Shown: positions 18,125 to 27,125 of the stretch, in pieces
Position numbering within the stretch: the first letter of the stretch is position 1
How the letters are laid out: the number at the start of each line of letters is the position of its first letter
Assembly (NCBI GenBank): GCA_002457215.1
Contig: NTJZ01000004.1
Span: forward strand, 62,001 to 126,000
DNA from: OM182 bacterium MED-G28
Lineage (GTDB): Bacteria > Pseudomonadota > Gammaproteobacteria > Pseudomonadales > Pseudohongiellaceae
Direction of reading: 5' to 3'
Length of the DNA stretch: 64,000 bases
Program-made: the position numbers and the translations under genes
Notes under the pieces: model-generated
What the model saw: only the letters and a program-made list of their open reading frames with translations
The model's database searches: none
What the model was told of the DNA's origin: nothing

Positions 18125-18799
18125 TTAATGCGCAATGAGAATTAGTAGTCGACTTCCGACTTTTTGTGAGTCATCAGCGATTTCACCGATTAAGTCGATT
18201 ATCTTGTAAAGAAACATCACGTCCACGGGCGGTAAGTTAGGCTCGAGCTGATATAAAGAAGCTCTTAACTGGACTTGATGAATGTCACTTTTATTCTCGA
18301 GATTATCCAATTCTTTAATAAGGTCTTCTACCAACTCTACTTCTTTACCTCTAAATCCAGCTTCTAATAATTCATCTAGTTCATTAATTGCTTTTAAAGC
18401 CTGACCAGAGGTTTTTAGGCTTAACTTGTAATAATTTAAAAGTGAATCTGTGAGGCTGCCTGGAACCTCGATTTTTCTGCCTAGCATTAAGCCAGCGATA
18501 TCCTTTGCGCGATTAGCGAGCCTATCTTGAATGCTAAGCAGCTCGAGTAAATCTGACCTGGCAACAGGAAGCAGTAAACTTTTGGGAAGATTGGTTCTGA
18601 CGTTGCTTTTTAATTCATCCGCTTCGTTTTCAGCAGCATGAATTGCTTGCTGATGCTCTTGAGCTTTCTGCCAGTCATCTGATGTACAAGCATCTAGAAA
18701 GTCACCGAGAAGAATGACGCACCTTTGGGCGTTCGCCATGTGCTCTTGTATCGGTCTTATTGGTGATCGTCCGAAAAGTGCGGCAATTGGATTTGACAT
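18125..18799 (-). CDS. PhoU-like DUF47 (TIGR00153-type) Pit accessory protein
   Basis: Helical cytosolic protein of 224 residues. Seen: MSNPIAALFGRSPIRPIQEHM at the N-terminus, repeated long amphipathic helices with acidic D/E-rich positions (HAAENEADELK, ELDNLENKSDIHQ), and IGEIADDSQKVGSRL near the end, the pattern of the PhoU-related DUF47 family. These proteins are genetically paired with PiT transporters and are thought to modulate them. It lies 70 bases upstream of the transporter gene in the same direction. The start is an ATG at 18799. Confidence 0.9.
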   Translation of the reverse strand: MSNPIAALFGRSPIRPIQEHMANAQRCVILLGDFLDACTSDDWQKAQEHQQAIHAAENEADELKSNVRTNLPKSLLLPVARSDLLELLSIQDRLANRAKDIAGLMLGRKIEVPGSLTDSLLNYYKLSLKTSGQALKAINELDELLEAGFRGKEVELVEDLIKELDNLENKSDIHQVQLRASLYQLEPNLPPVDVMFLYKIIDLIGEIADDSQKVGSRLLILIAH

Positions 18800-19242
18800 G
18801 ATTTAGGATCCGAAATTAATTTTTCCGTATTTAAATACGCTATATCTTATTATTTTGTCTCTCGATTTTGCGTCATTTTAAAACCTTTTTTAACTTCTCG
18901 TCATTAATAAGTTAACACAATTGGCCGACCTATTACTTGATAGGCTTTTGATTGTATCAATAGAACCTTAGGCTGACTCGAAAACTTGAGTATAATAGTT
19001 ACTCATACTCATTTTGAGATCCTCGGACATAGACCATATGTTCCATTGCTTATGTTAAAACAGATAAATATCGCTTGGTTAGTAGGTAAAAATAAGTCAG
19101 CTGTTGCGGGCCATGTCTAAGGCATGGGCTAAAGTTCGAAGGTTTCAGGAAAGTAGATTAGATGGGTTGAAAATTAGCGTTCCTTGAACATTCAAAAATT
19201 AATCGGATAATAATTCAATAATAGAATCAACATATTTCGCTT
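18800..19242. other. Intergenic region between the pit operon and the serine hydrolase gene
   Basis: About 440 AT-rich bases between divergent genes. A 14-base perfect palindrome CGTATTTAAATACG sits at 18826-18839, 27 bases before the DUF47 start on the reverse strand, and could be an operator or chance in AT-rich DNA. No Pho-box direct repeat was recognised. No coding ORF, tRNA or terminator was seen. Confidence 0.45.
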
Positions 19243-20403
19243 GTGACCACGCTTAAACTAAATCAATTAGTACTTAGCATCATCTTGCTCTTGGTGTGTG
19301 CCGGATCGTCTATGAGTATTGTGGCTGATGACGACTTGCCTGTCGGGCAATTTAACTATGATTTCGGTGATTTTATTAGTTGGGTAGATGACGTTGTAGC
19401 TGAGAAAAAAATACCGGGCGCAGCTATAGCCATTGTTTCTCGCGAAGGAATTATGCATTTGCAGACTTGGGGAAAAAACAATGTAGCCGGGAGTGATTCA
19501 GTTACCACTGATTCAGTGTTTCGAATAGCTTCCATGTCAAAAACCTTTGCAGGCACCGCAATGTCATTGCTGGTAGACCAGAATCTACAGAGCTGGGATA
19601 ACAGAGTTACTGATTTGTTCCCACAGATGAGGATTGGCACGAAATCATCTTCTAGGGAAATTACACTAAAGCATTTAGTGAGTCATTCTACTGGGTTAAT
19701 GCCTCACTCCTATTCCAATATGCTCGATGATGGCGTCGCCTATGAAAGTATAAAGAGCAAATTTCACGAGATTCCGACGGTATGTTCACCAGGCCAGTGC
19801 TACGGTTATCAGAATGTTGTATTTTCACTAATTGCTGACGTGGTGGAGGAGAGCACTGGTAAGAGCTATGAAAGGTTTATCGAAGAAGAAATATTTGAAC
19901 CATTGGGAATGTTGTCCGCATCAGTCGGAATGGATTCTTTTCTAGAAAATCCAGATGCGACAGCGCCTCATCGGCTAGTAAGGGGGAATTGGCGCACAAC
20001 AACTACCAACCCTGCTTATTATAGCGTTGCCCCAGCATCGGGAATCAATGCAAGCATTTTCGATATGACTATGTGGATTCGGGCAAATCTGGGTGCCTTT
20101 CCTGAAGTTCTATCGAATAACTTCTTATCAGAACTTCATAACCCTATAATTTCCACACCCCATGGGAGCTACTTTAATCGTTGGACTGGATTGGAGAAAG
20201 CCTATTACGCAACAGGCTGGCGTGTATTTGACTTCAAAAATGTGCGAGCGATACACCATGGAGGGGGAGTTCGTGGCTTTCGCAGTGAAATGGCATTTAT
20301 CCCAGAAGCTAATGTTGGAGTAATTCTATTATTTAACGCAGAATCTAATCTCGCTAATGACGTAGTACCCACATTCCTGAATAATCTCACTGATCAAATT
20401 TAA
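19243..20403 (+). CDS. Secreted serine hydrolase, class C beta-lactamase/esterase family
   Basis: 386 residues, GTG start, with an N-terminal signal peptide (hydrophobic LVLSIILLLVCAGSSMS). Seen: penicillin-binding fold motifs, SMSK with nucleophile Ser97 and Lys100, Tyr189-Gln-Asn191 (YxN) and His338-His-Gly (HxG) near the C-terminus. The HxG in place of KTG is usual for the esterase/D-aminopeptidase branch, so true beta-lactamase activity is not implied. It stands alone between the pit promoter region and a nitroreductase. It likely cleaves an ester or amide in the periplasm; substrate unknown. Confidence 0.88.
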   Translation: MTTLKLNQLVLSIILLLVCAGSSMSIVADDDLPVGQFNYDFGDFISWVDDVVAEKKIPGAAIAIVSREGIMHLQTWGKNNVAGSDSVTTDSVFRIASMSKTFAGTAMSLLVDQNLQSWDNRVTDLFPQMRIGTKSSSREITLKHLVSHSTGLMPHSYSNMLDDGVAYESIKSKFHEIPTVCSPGQCYGYQNVVFSLIADVVEESTGKSYERFIEEEIFEPLGMLSASVGMDSFLENPDATAPHRLVRGNWRTTTTNPAYYSVAPASGINASIFDMTMWIRANLGAFPEVLSNNFLSELHNPIISTPHGSYFNRWTGLEKAYYATGWRVFDFKNVRAIHHGGGVRGFRSEMAFIPEANVGVILLFNAESNLANDVVPTFLNNLTDQI

Positions 20404-20472
20404 GTAACGGCCGAATTTTATATAGACCAATCTAATGGTCGACTTATTCTCAATCAAATTAAGGGAAATTCT

Positions 20473-21210
20473 ATGAGCTCGGTGATAGATTTACTGAAAT
20501 CCCATCGCAGTATTCGAAAATTTGCAGATCGGCCTATTGACGCTAAGCTTATGGAAGAACTGTTTGTCGCTGGTCAGGCAGCGGCTACATCCAGTTTTCT
20601 GCAAGGCACAACGATAGTTCGAGTTAAGAAAGAAGAAACTCGTCATAAATTCGTAGAGCTTGCAGGCAATCAGCCATATGTGGCGAAGGCAGCTGAATTT
20701 ATGGTTTTTTGCGCCGATTTAAAACGCGCAGGAAATTATTGTGATGCATACGATAAGCCTTTTGAAGGAGATTTTACAGAGCATTTTATTATCGCCACCG
20801 TTGATGTTGCTTTAATGGCTCAGAGTCTTGTCACTGCAGCAGAGTCTGAGGGTTTGGGCATTTGTTATATTGGTGGAATTCGCAATAATCCAGGCCTAGT
20901 TTCTGAGTTACTCGAATTGCCAAAGGGCGTATATCCGGTATTCGGTTTGTGTCTTGGCTATCCAGATCAAGATCCGGAAATAAAGCCGCGGCTACCTCTG
21001 CCGGTTATTATCAAAGAAGAAGTATATAACGAAGACGGTGATAAAGAGGCGATTGCAATTTATGACGAAGCGATAAGGGATTACTATCGGACTCGGACTG
21101 GTGGAGGGCATGGCATTAGTTGGTCTGAACAAGTAGCTGATTTGCTTTCAGAAAAATCTCGGCCGCACATGAAGGCTTTTCTTGAAGAAAAAGGGTTTAA
21201 ATTTAATTAA
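20473..21210 (+). CDS. NADPH-dependent flavin nitroreductase, NfsA/FRP type
   Basis: FMN-containing nitroreductase of 245 residues. Seen: N-terminal HRSIRKFADRPID, the FMN-binding RSxRxF element of NfsA-like enzymes, a central TVDVALMAQSLVTAAESEGLG and GICYIGGIRNNP, and PVFGLCLGYPDQDPEIKPRLP, all at family positions. The length equals E. coli NfsA (240). It reduces nitroaromatics, quinones or flavins in the cytoplasm. It is single, 69 bases downstream of the hydrolase gene; its stop is one base from that of the convergent CopC-like gene. Confidence 0.92.
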   Translation: MSSVIDLLKSHRSIRKFADRPIDAKLMEELFVAGQAAATSSFLQGTTIVRVKKEETRHKFVELAGNQPYVAKAAEFMVFCADLKRAGNYCDAYDKPFEGDFTEHFIIATVDVALMAQSLVTAAESEGLGICYIGGIRNNPGLVSELLELPKGVYPVFGLCLGYPDQDPEIKPRLPLPVIIKEEVYNEDGDKEAIAIYDEAIRDYYRTRTGGGHGISWSEQVADLLSEKSRPHMKAFLEEKGFKFN

Positions 21211-21211
21211 G

Positions 21212-21685
21212 CTACTGCAGCGAATCTAAACGATAAGCGCCTGTAGAAGGGAGCACCTCTATACGGTCACTGATCTGAGACTCGATCGTCTCAGAAGGGG
21301 GGATGGCGCCAGGTCCATAGGCGAATTTGAATTCACCGTTCACTAAGCCCCTCACATCATCAGTTACAGACCAGCGTGCGACGTAGTAGTCAGATGGGGG
21401 CAGTTCAAAAGGTATTGGTAGGACAAAGTTATGGTTCATGCGGTTAGGGTCATAAGTAAAGCCGATATTAATCCATTCATCGTCTGCAGTATAAAGAGCG
21501 AGCTTCAGTAACCTTACATCGACCCGAAAACTCATTGTCACCATTTTTGGCGCATTAGTTAAAACTGAGTCATCCTGAGGGAAAGTGACGCCTGGTGTGA
21601 GAATACCATGACTATGTTGACCATTAAGTGCACTGCTGTTCAGCAGTAAAACGAGTCCTATGGCATTGAAAAGTGTTTTACTCAT
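21212..21685 (-). CDS. CopC-like secreted protein lacking the C-terminal copper histidine
   Basis: 157 residues from the ATG at 21685, chosen because it directly begins a signal peptide (MSKTLFNAIGLVLLLNSS); longer in-frame starts would overlap the thioesterase gene. Seen: CopC core, PQDDSVLTNAPKMVTMSF, VRLLKLALY, PSDYYVARWSVTDD and VNGEFKFAYG. Mature GQHSHG is histidine-rich, but the DGH of CopC is replaced by a TDD/GLV stretch. It resembles the 22647 protein more than the 15184 CopC, notably in a W-(I/V)-(N/D)-I insert. It lies downstream of the thioesterase on the same strand. It may bind copper differently or not at all; function unknown. Confidence 0.7.
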   Translation of the reverse strand: MSKTLFNAIGLVLLLNSSALNGQHSHGILTPGVTFPQDDSVLTNAPKMVTMSFRVDVRLLKLALYTADDEWINIGFTYDPNRMNHNFVLPIPFELPPSDYYVARWSVTDDVRGLVNGEFKFAYGPGAIPPSETIESQISDRIEVLPSTGAYRLDSLQ

Positions 21686-21738
21686 AACTTGACTATCGGT
21701 AAGTAGACTTCTTAATTTTAACAAAATCCTTAGCAAAT

Positions 21739-22536
21739 TTAACCAAAGTAAACCATGCACTGCCTGGATAAAGCGCAAAGCTGACCCATTTCATCGTAAA
21801 TTTTGCCTGATTGTTGGGTATATCCATCAGCAGCGGCTTCGGCTACAAACTCCAAATAGAACCAATCAGACTCAATCTCTTCCGGAGACACAACGAATTC
21901 AAGAGACCAGCTTAACGAGCTAGACGGAATAGGACCATGATCGAAATAAGATAAGATAACCGGTGGAGGGATATCACAAATCGTGACTAATTTTTCCGTT
22001 TGAAAGTCTGACATATCGGCCCTGTGGCGAATCCAAAGATTTAATTCTCTGCTAGGTTTGCCACCGAAGGGTAAACCTCCGTCGAGCCAAACACCTTCGA
22101 AGAATTTTAAGAATCCAGGTGCTCTCTTGGCATGGTCCGCAAATTTAACCCCTGACTCTATTGTGGCTGGATTAATATCAGTCTTGGGCGGTATGTTCAG
22201 GCCTTCTCGTGGATTCCCAAAAGCAGCAAGCGCTTGCAGGCAAACTTGACCATCACAAATCACGCTTGCACTCATCTGTGTAACATTTCGTCCTTGACGC
22301 TGGATATGGGCATCGACTTTTACATCGCCTGGTGGAACAGGTGCGATAAAAGAAACCATAAGTGAGCGCATGGGCTGAGGTGTGGTCAGTAATTTACGCA
22401 TTCCTGTTACCGCAAACGCTGTGGCAATGCCTCCATAAGCGGAACGCCCTTGTGACCAGCTTTCGTCGAAAGACGTAATATTGTCTTCGCTTTCTTTCAG
22501 TCTGCTTAGTATCGAATTCAAATCTGATAACTGCAT
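21739..22536 (-). CDS. Acyl-CoA thioesterase, double-hotdog (TesB-like) family
   Basis: 265 residues. Seen: N-terminal WSQGRSAYGGIATAFAVTGMRKL, the substrate-binding GxYGG-like element of the 4HBT_3/TE-II group, MVSFIAPVPPGDVKVDAHIQRQGRNVTQM of the first hotdog, and LSWSLEFV, WFYLEFVAEAAADGYTQQSGKIYDE of the second, with the D/Q/T-type residues near the C-terminal end. It hydrolyses an acyl-CoA to free acid and CoA in the cytoplasm. It is followed by a secreted CopC-like gene and is divergent from another; the functional link between them is unclear. Confidence 0.85.
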   Translation of the reverse strand: MQLSDLNSILSRLKESEDNITSFDESWSQGRSAYGGIATAFAVTGMRKLLTTPQPMRSLMVSFIAPVPPGDVKVDAHIQRQGRNVTQMSASVICDGQVCLQALAAFGNPREGLNIPPKTDINPATIESGVKFADHAKRAPGFLKFFEGVWLDGGLPFGGKPSRELNLWIRHRADMSDFQTEKLVTICDIPPPVILSYFDHGPIPSSSLSWSLEFVVSPEEIESDWFYLEFVAEAAADGYTQQSGKIYDEMGQLCALSRQCMVYFG

Positions 22537-22646
22537 GTTTTAAACCGTTATTCTGTCCGTAGCTTGCTCAAAAATTACTGTTCTCTGTGCTATCCTTAAT
22601 CTTCTCAAATGGTTAAATCAGTTGTAGATTTTGGAAGAGTGTTGGC

Positions 22647-23237
22647 GTGAAACAAGGAATACTGCAGAAACTAACTTTGTTCGCCTTTTGCATTTGCATA
22701 GGCTCAACCGTCTGCGCTCAGCCATTCGCAACTTCCGCTCATGAACAACCCGCGGATACTACAGGAATTGTAGCAAAAACAGAATCGAATCCCCCTAACG
22801 ATGCGGTATTGATTTCTGCTCCAAAGCATCTGAATATTGTATTTCCAAGTGCGGTTCGCTTAGTCAAGTTAACCTTGCGAAACGAGCAGCGAGATTGGGT
22901 GGATATTAGCTTTCGTTATTCACCCTCCGCAAATGTCAGTTATGAATGGATATTGCCAAGCCTAGCGCCATCGGTTTACTACACTGCTGACTGGGCCATA
23001 CTTGCAGCTAATGACCGACTCGTGCGCGGCAGTTTTAGTTTTTCATTTGGCCCAAACGCCCAGCCCCCCTCTGTTGCAAGGGCAGCCGAAGAAGCGTTGT
23101 TGCAACAACGCTATGGGGATCCATCGATTCGCTATGTGGCTCCGCCGCGCACGCAAATAATTATCAATCAAGACCCACCCAGTTATGACCCGCCATTTAC
23201 TATTAAGTTGGAGCGAGATCAGAATAATCAAAATTAG
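22647..23237 (+). CDS. CopC-like secreted protein with proline-rich C-terminal extension
   Basis: 196 residues, GTG start, with a signal peptide (LTLFAFCICIGSTVCAQ). Seen: CopC-type core SNPPNDAVLISAPKHLNIVF, VRLVKLTLR, YYTADWAILAAND and RGSFSFSFGPNAQPPS. As in the 21212 protein, the DGH histidine motif of CopC is missing (AND instead). After the domain there are about 55 extra residues rich in Pro, Arg and Tyr. The pair flanks the thioesterase gene in divergent orientation and probably arose by duplication. Function unknown. Confidence 0.68.
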   Translation: MKQGILQKLTLFAFCICIGSTVCAQPFATSAHEQPADTTGIVAKTESNPPNDAVLISAPKHLNIVFPSAVRLVKLTLRNEQRDWVDISFRYSPSANVSYEWILPSLAPSVYYTADWAILAANDRLVRGSFSFSFGPNAQPPSVARAAEEALLQQRYGDPSIRYVAPPRTQIIINQDPPSYDPPFTIKLERDQNNQN

Positions 23238-23410
23238 ATATTACTGATGTATATAAAATATAGTTTGAGTATAGAGTCGGTTCTAACTCTTTATTATAAA
23301 TAGATTGCTTGGATAATAGTCAGTAATCAAGAATAGTAAAGACAAAGAAAGAGGAGTGTGATGGGAGGAAACTAAGCTAACTCTTTGGATTGATTAGGGA
23401 TAGAATTTCT

Positions 23411-24361
23411 TTACTCTTCCACATGGACAGTAATATATGCGTCATGGTACAGGCCACCATCATCAGCTCTGCCCCATAAGACGTAACTGCCAGGTTCGGA
23501 AAAAGTGGCAGTAACATTGATTATGCCATCTTCTGGAATTTCAGGCGGTAACCACAAATCCCCCCAAGGTGAATTAGCTGAAGAACGAGTGTCTTCCCAG
23601 GGTTTTGGCAGAGGCGGATCAAAAGTTACTTTGCCTTCGCCGCGGTAGACATTCCAAGAAAGAAAGAGCCCATTAACTTTTCCAACGGTAACCTGTGTGG
23701 GCCTACGCATCATTCGACGCTCTAGCTCTTCAGCCGTATTGGTAGAATCGCGGCGGGGTTCAGGCAGTCCATCGTCCCAAATATGAGTAGTAAGATCCAC
23801 AGGCTGACCAACTCGTGCGACACGGACATTATCTCCCGGCACAGTAACTACCGGTGGAATATTCGATCTCGATTCAGGGCTGCTAGTGCCAGCTCCTAAA
23901 GAGCCAGTCTCTGAGGCAATAACCATATTGTCGACGAGATAATCTTGGCGCAATGTACCGTAAGCTTTGCGCTCTACGCCGTTTATATTTAAAGTCCATA
24001 CCAGTTCGCGGTCGCCCCAGTCAGAAGGCACAGTAACTTCAAAAGTGAATCGGTTGCGTCGAGGTAAGAAGTGGGTCGGTTGGCCGCGATCTGCTTCGCC
24101 AGGTGAGAAAAAGTTAGTTTCACCAATATCAGCAAAAGGCTCTTCTTCCCAATTTTCATTCATGTAACCAAACATCATATTAAACGTGCCATCAGGATTT
24201 GGCCGCCAGCCTTCAAAAGCTGGTTCTACATGTTGGCTGAATTGATAAGTTTGAGCACTTAAGGAGGTTATTGACAGTAAGATTGAGCTGCCAAAGACAA
24301 TTGCAAGCAGTAAAGCTAGAGACCTAGCTTTACTGCTAATTTCAGCGAATTTAACAATCAT
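23411..24361 (-). CDS. Secreted protein of unknown function paired with copper monooxygenase
   Basis: 316 residues from an ATG at 24361 that begins a signal peptide (SLALLLAIVFGSSILLSI). An upstream in-frame start at 24427 would overlap the preceding gene, so it is not preferred. Seen in the mature protein: FEGWRPNPDGTFNMMFGYMNENWEEE near the N-terminus, FTFEVTVPSDWGDRELVW (beta strands), and a C-terminal Ig-like segment ending YVLWGRADDGGLYHDAYITVHVE. No catalytic motif is recognised. It follows the heme/copper monooxygenase gene by 19 bases on the same strand, so it is likely a partner subunit or substrate-binding protein of that enzyme. Confidence 0.72.
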   Translation of the reverse strand: MIVKFAEISSKARSLALLLAIVFGSSILLSITSLSAQTYQFSQHVEPAFEGWRPNPDGTFNMMFGYMNENWEEEPFADIGETNFFSPGEADRGQPTHFLPRRNRFTFEVTVPSDWGDRELVWTLNINGVERKAYGTLRQDYLVDNMVIASETGSLGAGTSSPESRSNIPPVVTVPGDNVRVARVGQPVDLTTHIWDDGLPEPRRDSTNTAEELERRMMRRPTQVTVGKVNGLFLSWNVYRGEGKVTFDPPLPKPWEDTRSSANSPWGDLWLPPEIPEDGIINVTATFSEPGSYVLWGRADDGGLYHDAYITVHVEE

Positions 24362-24380
24362 ACTTCTACCAGAAAACGCC

Positions 24381-25820
24381 TTAGTCGTTTGCTGCGACTT
24401 CGTTGCTTTCTTCCTCTTCTTCAGCAATCGGAGCTACCAAAGGAGCTCCACATAGAGGGCAGCCGATGACATGATCGTTAGGACTCATATTCAAGACTTG
24501 ACGTCGCTCCTCCATCGCTTCGAAGAATTGTTCATCAGTCATGGTTACTCTGATTCCCAGATCAATAAACATATTTGTTACTGAGCGGTTACCAGAACCT
24601 TGCCAGTTGCGAGGGTCAGGAACATTCGGATTTGTTTCAGAATTATTCATGTAACCCACGATATGGAGAATAGTCCCTTTTGGCAGCAACGGAGCGGCGT
24701 GATCGGCATAAGGATAACCACGTACCCAGTTATGGTCATATCCTACGCAAGACAAAGTCTCTACGGTGTAGCCCCAAATCGCTTCCAGGCACATACGTTC
24801 GCCAGGAGCATGCAGATGTGGCTCGAAAGTGATGACCTTGGTGTGCTGCTGTAAGACAGTATATGCATGCAATTCTTGATTGCTTTGATTGCCAGCTATA
24901 CTGATATCAACACCATTGCCTAGACCAATGAAACCCTGCTGATACTTAGGTTCATAATCTGCATCATGGAATCGAAAACCAACTTCCAGATGACCAGTGG
25001 TGTCTTTGCCGTTGGAATGCAAATGCACAGAATCGGAAACAATCCAAGAATCAGCCTTCAATAAGCGACCAGCATCTTCATCAAATATATCAGCATTTCG
25101 GCCAACTTCGTGCACCGGCCATGGAATCGCTAAGCCAGGAATTCGCTCACCATTTTCATCCATTTGCGCTGTCGCCCAAATCATATGGTGAAAGATGTAG
25201 CGTCCGCCAACTGTGTCACGGCCAGTGCCGGCTTGATTGTCGACGTCATTGACTTCGACTACCTCAACAGATTTGACATAACGATCTTCGGTAAGACCTG
25301 TAGGTCGAGAATCAATTTCTCCCCACCAGTCTGCCGTACCAGCTAACTTAGTCACGTCATTCATAACGACGACTAGATCTGGCTCGCCGGCGCGCCACTT
25401 AACACTATCATCGAAGACTATGGGTAATGGAGCGTCGGCTGGATCACCCTTAGGCGTTCCACTTCGCGCCCAAGTAGATATTGCAGCAATTTCAGAATCG
25501 CTTAGGGAGGGGTCATCTTTATATTCTTGAATACCGATATCTTTTTCCATATACCATGGAGGCATGGCTCCAGCGCGATCACGGAGGCCAGTCTTATATT
25601 CAATAAGTCCGGCGAATGGAGCAACTTGCTCGTAAGTCATTAATGGCATTGGGCCTGCGCCACCTTCTCGATGACAACTCATGCAGCTCCGCTGCAGAAT
25701 TGGCTCAATATCTTTGTGGAAGGTCACTTCTGCGGATTGAGCAGATAAAGCCCCGGATACCAAAAATGTGGCCGCAAATATTGCAGTGCTTAACAAGGAT
25801 TTCACGGAAAACATGCGCAT
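24381..25820 (-). CDS. Periplasmic cytochrome c / PHM-like copper monooxygenase fusion
   Basis: 479 residues with a signal peptide (mature start near AQSAEVTFHKD). Seen: a c-type heme motif CMSCH at 46-50, then a region with the complete ligand set of copper type II monooxygenases (peptidylglycine hydroxylating type): FHHM near 211, VHLHSN near 265, PHLHAPGERM near 333 and GYMNNS near 391, in the expected order HH, H, HxH, M. The heme domain may deliver electrons instead of ascorbate. Late CGAPL/CPLC cysteines and an acidic tail end the protein. It is upstream of its 23411 partner. It is inferred to hydroxylate a small substrate in the periplasm. Confidence 0.82.
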   Translation of the reverse strand: MRMFSVKSLLSTAIFAATFLVSGALSAQSAEVTFHKDIEPILQRSCMSCHREGGAGPMPLMTYEQVAPFAGLIEYKTGLRDRAGAMPPWYMEKDIGIQEYKDDPSLSDSEIAAISTWARSGTPKGDPADAPLPIVFDDSVKWRAGEPDLVVVMNDVTKLAGTADWWGEIDSRPTGLTEDRYVKSVEVVEVNDVDNQAGTGRDTVGGRYIFHHMIWATAQMDENGERIPGLAIPWPVHEVGRNADIFDEDAGRLLKADSWIVSDSVHLHSNGKDTTGHLEVGFRFHDADYEPKYQQGFIGLGNGVDISIAGNQSNQELHAYTVLQQHTKVITFEPHLHAPGERMCLEAIWGYTVETLSCVGYDHNWVRGYPYADHAAPLLPKGTILHIVGYMNNSETNPNVPDPRNWQGSGNRSVTNMFIDLGIRVTMTDEQFFEAMEERRQVLNMSPNDHVIGCPLCGAPLVAPIAEEEEESNEVAAND

Positions 25821-26054
25821 AACTTCGCTACTCCTAATAGCTAATTCAATAAATTTGTCGACTGATTACTTATAACCAGTGCGACAGGCGGACAATAGCA
25901 TTATTGGTGATCATTTTGAACGCTTGCTGACTAGAATTTATGGATAAAATCAATCTCTTACCTAATTTAATCGGCCATATTGGTGATTTCTAATAACTAA
26001 ATTTTGAAAACTTTGGGGGAATTCAAGCATTTGTTCAAAAATTGTACTAGCTCT

Positions 26055-26831
26055 TCAGTGGCGGTTTGGTCCGCGGAGTAAAGCCCAGAGGTTGCTGCTG
26101 GCCAAGAGCGCTACAAATATAATAATTAAAGCAAAGGTAAACCATTGAATTGCATAAGATAAATTCTGATTAACATCCGGATTAACAGCAGGCCAGTGAC
26201 GGGTCAAAGTGCCTGATTGGTTTGCTGTGATTCTGACTTCGAATGGAAAAATCGGTTCACCGAGAATTTCAGATATTACATCTATTTCGAGACTCCGCAT
26301 GCGCAGCGGCCATTTATTTGGGTTGATCTGACTTGGAATAACCCGTGTGTCCTGGGGAGGGATAAAGATCTGTCCACCTATATCTACCGGCCCGTCGATC
26401 GGCCGAATGCTAGGTGGTGTGTCAGGGGGGAGGATTCCTGAGGTCCAACCCCGATGCACCAGAACCAATTCTCCATTACTGGTTAATCTCAAGGGAGTGA
26501 CCACGCCATAACCTATTTGGCTATCAAAAAATTCAGCAAGAATAAGTACCGTACGGTCATTCAAGTACTCGCCCTGAAGCTGCACGTGTCGATTACGCAT
26601 TTCTGGGTTTGCTCGATGTAAATGGCCAGCTGGTATGTTCTCGATCGATCCAGCATTTTCTCTCAGTTCCGCTTCAAGAATGCTTTGGGCTTCCAATTTC
26701 TCTGCTGCACGACCGAGTTGCCAAAATCCCAAATTAGCAAAACTCACAGCGGAAATTACTACACAGGTGGCGATGATCCAGTTGACGCGTATTTCGAAGC
26801 TACTGAAATAAAAAGTTCTGCGCAGCGGCAC
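26055..26831 (-). CDS. SURF1-family cytochrome oxidase assembly protein
   Basis: 258 residues, GTG start. Seen: an N-terminal membrane helix followed by the family hallmark LGFWQLGRAAEK near 31-42, a large periplasmic domain with VHRGWTSG and PPQDTRVIPSQINPNKWP, and a C-terminal helix led by YAIQWFTFALIIIFVAL, the SURF1 topology. SURF1 aids insertion of heme a into aa3-type oxidases. It normally lies with cox genes; none is in this window, so it is isolated here. Its 3' neighbours are unrelated membrane and redox genes. Confidence 0.88.
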   Translation of the reverse strand: MPLRRTFYFSSFEIRVNWIIATCVVISAVSFANLGFWQLGRAAEKLEAQSILEAELRENAGSIENIPAGHLHRANPEMRNRHVQLQGEYLNDRTVLILAEFFDSQIGYGVVTPLRLTSNGELVLVHRGWTSGILPPDTPPSIRPIDGPVDIGGQIFIPPQDTRVIPSQINPNKWPLRMRSLEIDVISEILGEPIFPFEVRITANQSGTLTRHWPAVNPDVNQNLSYAIQWFTFALIIIFVALLASSNLWALLRGPNRH

Positions 26832-27125
26832 AAATTAAAACCGAGTATTAAGATAGGATTATTCAGACTAAAGCAGTCGCTCCCAGAGTTCAATATTTTT
26901 GAATGAAGGAATCGAAGCTAATTTTTCAAAAATAAACCGCAGGGCCGAGATCTTAGAAGTTAGCATTCGGGTTTGTAAAACTGGGGAACGGTTTTGTAGA
27001 AGGCACCAACAAGAATCCGATAACTGGCGCTTATAAATTAGAAAAAATAGTGTTTTCTCAAGTAACTAGTTATAAGAATTATTTAGAAAGAAGTCTCTGA
27101 AGCTATGGCCGAAATTGGAACCCAA

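Noticed and set aside
18826..18839. CGTATTTAAATACG palindrome as a definite operator
   Set aside because: Position near the pit operon is suggestive, but a 14-base palindrome in AT-rich DNA can occur by chance; kept only as a remark in the intergenic entry.
19243..20403. Calling the serine hydrolase a beta-lactamase resistance gene
   Set aside because: The third motif is HxG rather than KTG, and the family is dominated by esterases and peptidases, so a resistance role is not supported.
21686..21778. Longer N-terminus for the CopC-like gene at 21212
   Set aside because: It would overlap the upstream thioesterase gene and places the signal peptide internally.
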